DNA of 64,000 nt from JBBQZU01 sp041749535 (GTDB taxonomy: Bacteria; Bacteroidota; Bacteroidia; Flavobacteriales_D; Cryomorphaceae), in NCBI GenBank assembly GCA_041749535.1, contig JBGTBE010000050.1, positions 8,892 to 72,891 on the forward strand. Direction: 5' to 3'. The notes below the pieces were generated by a model. That model was not told the DNA's origin. It saw only the letters and a program-made list of their open reading frames with translations, and made no database searches. The position numbers and the translations under genes are program-made. This document shows positions 63,408 to 64,000 of the stretch, one piece after another. The stretch's first letter is position 1, and each line of letters opens with the position of its first letter.

Positions 63408-64000
63408 ATGCAGCTTAACCTGAAGAGGCCCCTCGCCTTCTTCGACCTGGAAACCACAGGTGTGAATGTGGCTTCAGACCGAATCGTAGAAATTGCCATT
63501 CTCAAGTTACATCCCGATGGACGTATAGAGCGCCGTCCTGATACTGCCAATGGACCAACGCGCTTGCTTATAAACCCTGAAATGCATATTCCGGAAGAGT
63601 CGTCAAATGTGCACGGTATATGGGACAAGGACGTTACTGACGCCCCAACCTTTCGAAGCATCGCTCCCAAGTTGTTTCGATTTATTTACGATTGCGACCT
63701 GGCGGGATTTAATTCGAATAAGTTTGACATACCCATTCTGGCAGAAGAGTTTCTGAGGTGCGAAATAGAATTCAGCATTGAGAACCGCAACCTGATAGAT
63801 GTTCAAAACATCTTTCACTTAATGGAGCAGCGCACGCTCCGTGCAGGCTATAAATTCTACTGTGGCAAGGAGCTGGAAAATGCACACGAAGCCATGGCCG
63901 ATGTGGATGCAACGTACCAGGTTTTTCTGGCGCAGCTGGAGCGATACAAAGACACTGAAATAGAAATAAACGGCAGTATGACCAAGCCCATCATTAATGA
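63408..64000 (+). CDS. DnaQ-type 3'-5' exonuclease, 3'-truncated by the window edge
   Basis: The ATG at 63408 opens a frame that is still open at base 64000 (197 codons). It begins MQLNLKRPLAFFDLETTG, with Exo I residues Asp13 and Glu15. The Exo II motif is GFNSNKFDIPIL and Exo III is HEAMADVDAT. Proteins of this layout in Bacteroidota are annotated as DNA polymerase III subunit epsilon-like exonucleases (proofreading or general DEDD exonuclease); the C-terminal part lies outside the window. It begins 1 base after the TPR/PD40 gene, so the two may be cotranscribed. Confidence 0.93.
   Translation, partial: MQLNLKRPLAFFDLETTGVNVASDRIVEIAILKLHPDGRIERRPDTANGPTRLLINPEMHIPEESSNVHGIWDKDVTDAPTFRSIAPKLFRFIYDCDLAGFNSNKFDIPILAEEFLRCEIEFSIENRNLIDVQNIFHLMEQRTLRAGYKFYCGKELENAHEAMADVDATYQVFLAQLERYKDTEIEINGSMTKPIIN

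Overview
The window is a 64 kb chromosomal stretch of a Bacteroidota bacterium, probably a member of the Flavobacteriia or a close relative. The evidence is internal. There are several type IX secretion (T9SS) C-terminal sorting domains of both the type A and the 'gliding motility-associated' type B kind, a PorP/SprF outer-membrane partner, PorE-like TPR/PD40/OmpA proteins, an S46 dipeptidyl peptidase, Bacteroidota-typical families (DUF4293, DUF2911, DUF1573, DUF6249) and promoters of the Bacteroidota type (TTTG, 19 bp, TAnnTTTG). No phage, insertion sequence, plasmid function or CRISPR array was seen. Most of the window is ordinary core genome with a secretion-rich accessory component.

Layout. 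1-8 kb: 5'-truncated uvrA, a tRNA-Pro(GGG) with its own promoter and terminator, trxB, an unusual ECF-sigma/membrane/degenerate-protease fusion, an S41 processing peptidase and a DUF1573 protein. 8-23 kb: a collagen-like/S74/T9SS surface protein; a minus-strand J-domain, S46 peptidase and pterin dehydratase operon; then a tight five-gene plus-strand operon (giant T9SS adhesin-like protein, PorP/SprF, PorE-like OmpA protein, M23 metallopeptidase, lipoprotein). 22-35 kb: tryptophan 2,3-dioxygenase, RNase P RNA, an ECF sigma factor with a membrane partner, a cold-shock protein, a DUF2339/DUF3999 membrane pair, a secreted alpha/beta hydrolase, trhO and hutI. 35-46 kb: a formylglycine-generating-enzyme-like protein with an exported-looking N-terminus, a META-domain protein, small secreted proteins, a MATE transporter, a lectin-like type B T9SS protein, a histidine kinase and DUF2911. 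46-64 kb: a predicted PD-(D/E)XK nuclease, an ABC exporter, truA, a YfcE-type phosphoesterase, rho with a long disordered insert, mpl, an MBL hydrolase, recR, a GT2/pseudo-phosphoglycosyltransferase fusion, a 2-oxoacid dehydrogenase E2, two PorE-like TPR/PD40 proteins and a 3'-truncated DnaQ-type exonuclease.

How the genes fit together. Housekeeping functions (DNA repair, tRNA modification, RNase P, Rho, thiol redox, peptidoglycan recycling) alternate with cell-surface modules. The surface modules share one logic: a large T9SS-exported passenger, an outer-membrane PorP-type partner and peptidoglycan-bound OmpA/PD40 proteins. The gene I find hardest to place in a known system is the fusion at 4074-5615, in which an ECF-sigma-like region is joined through one membrane helix to an extracytoplasmic trypsin-fold domain that has lost its catalytic His and Ser. 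Its architecture suggests a one-piece envelope sensor and transcription regulator.
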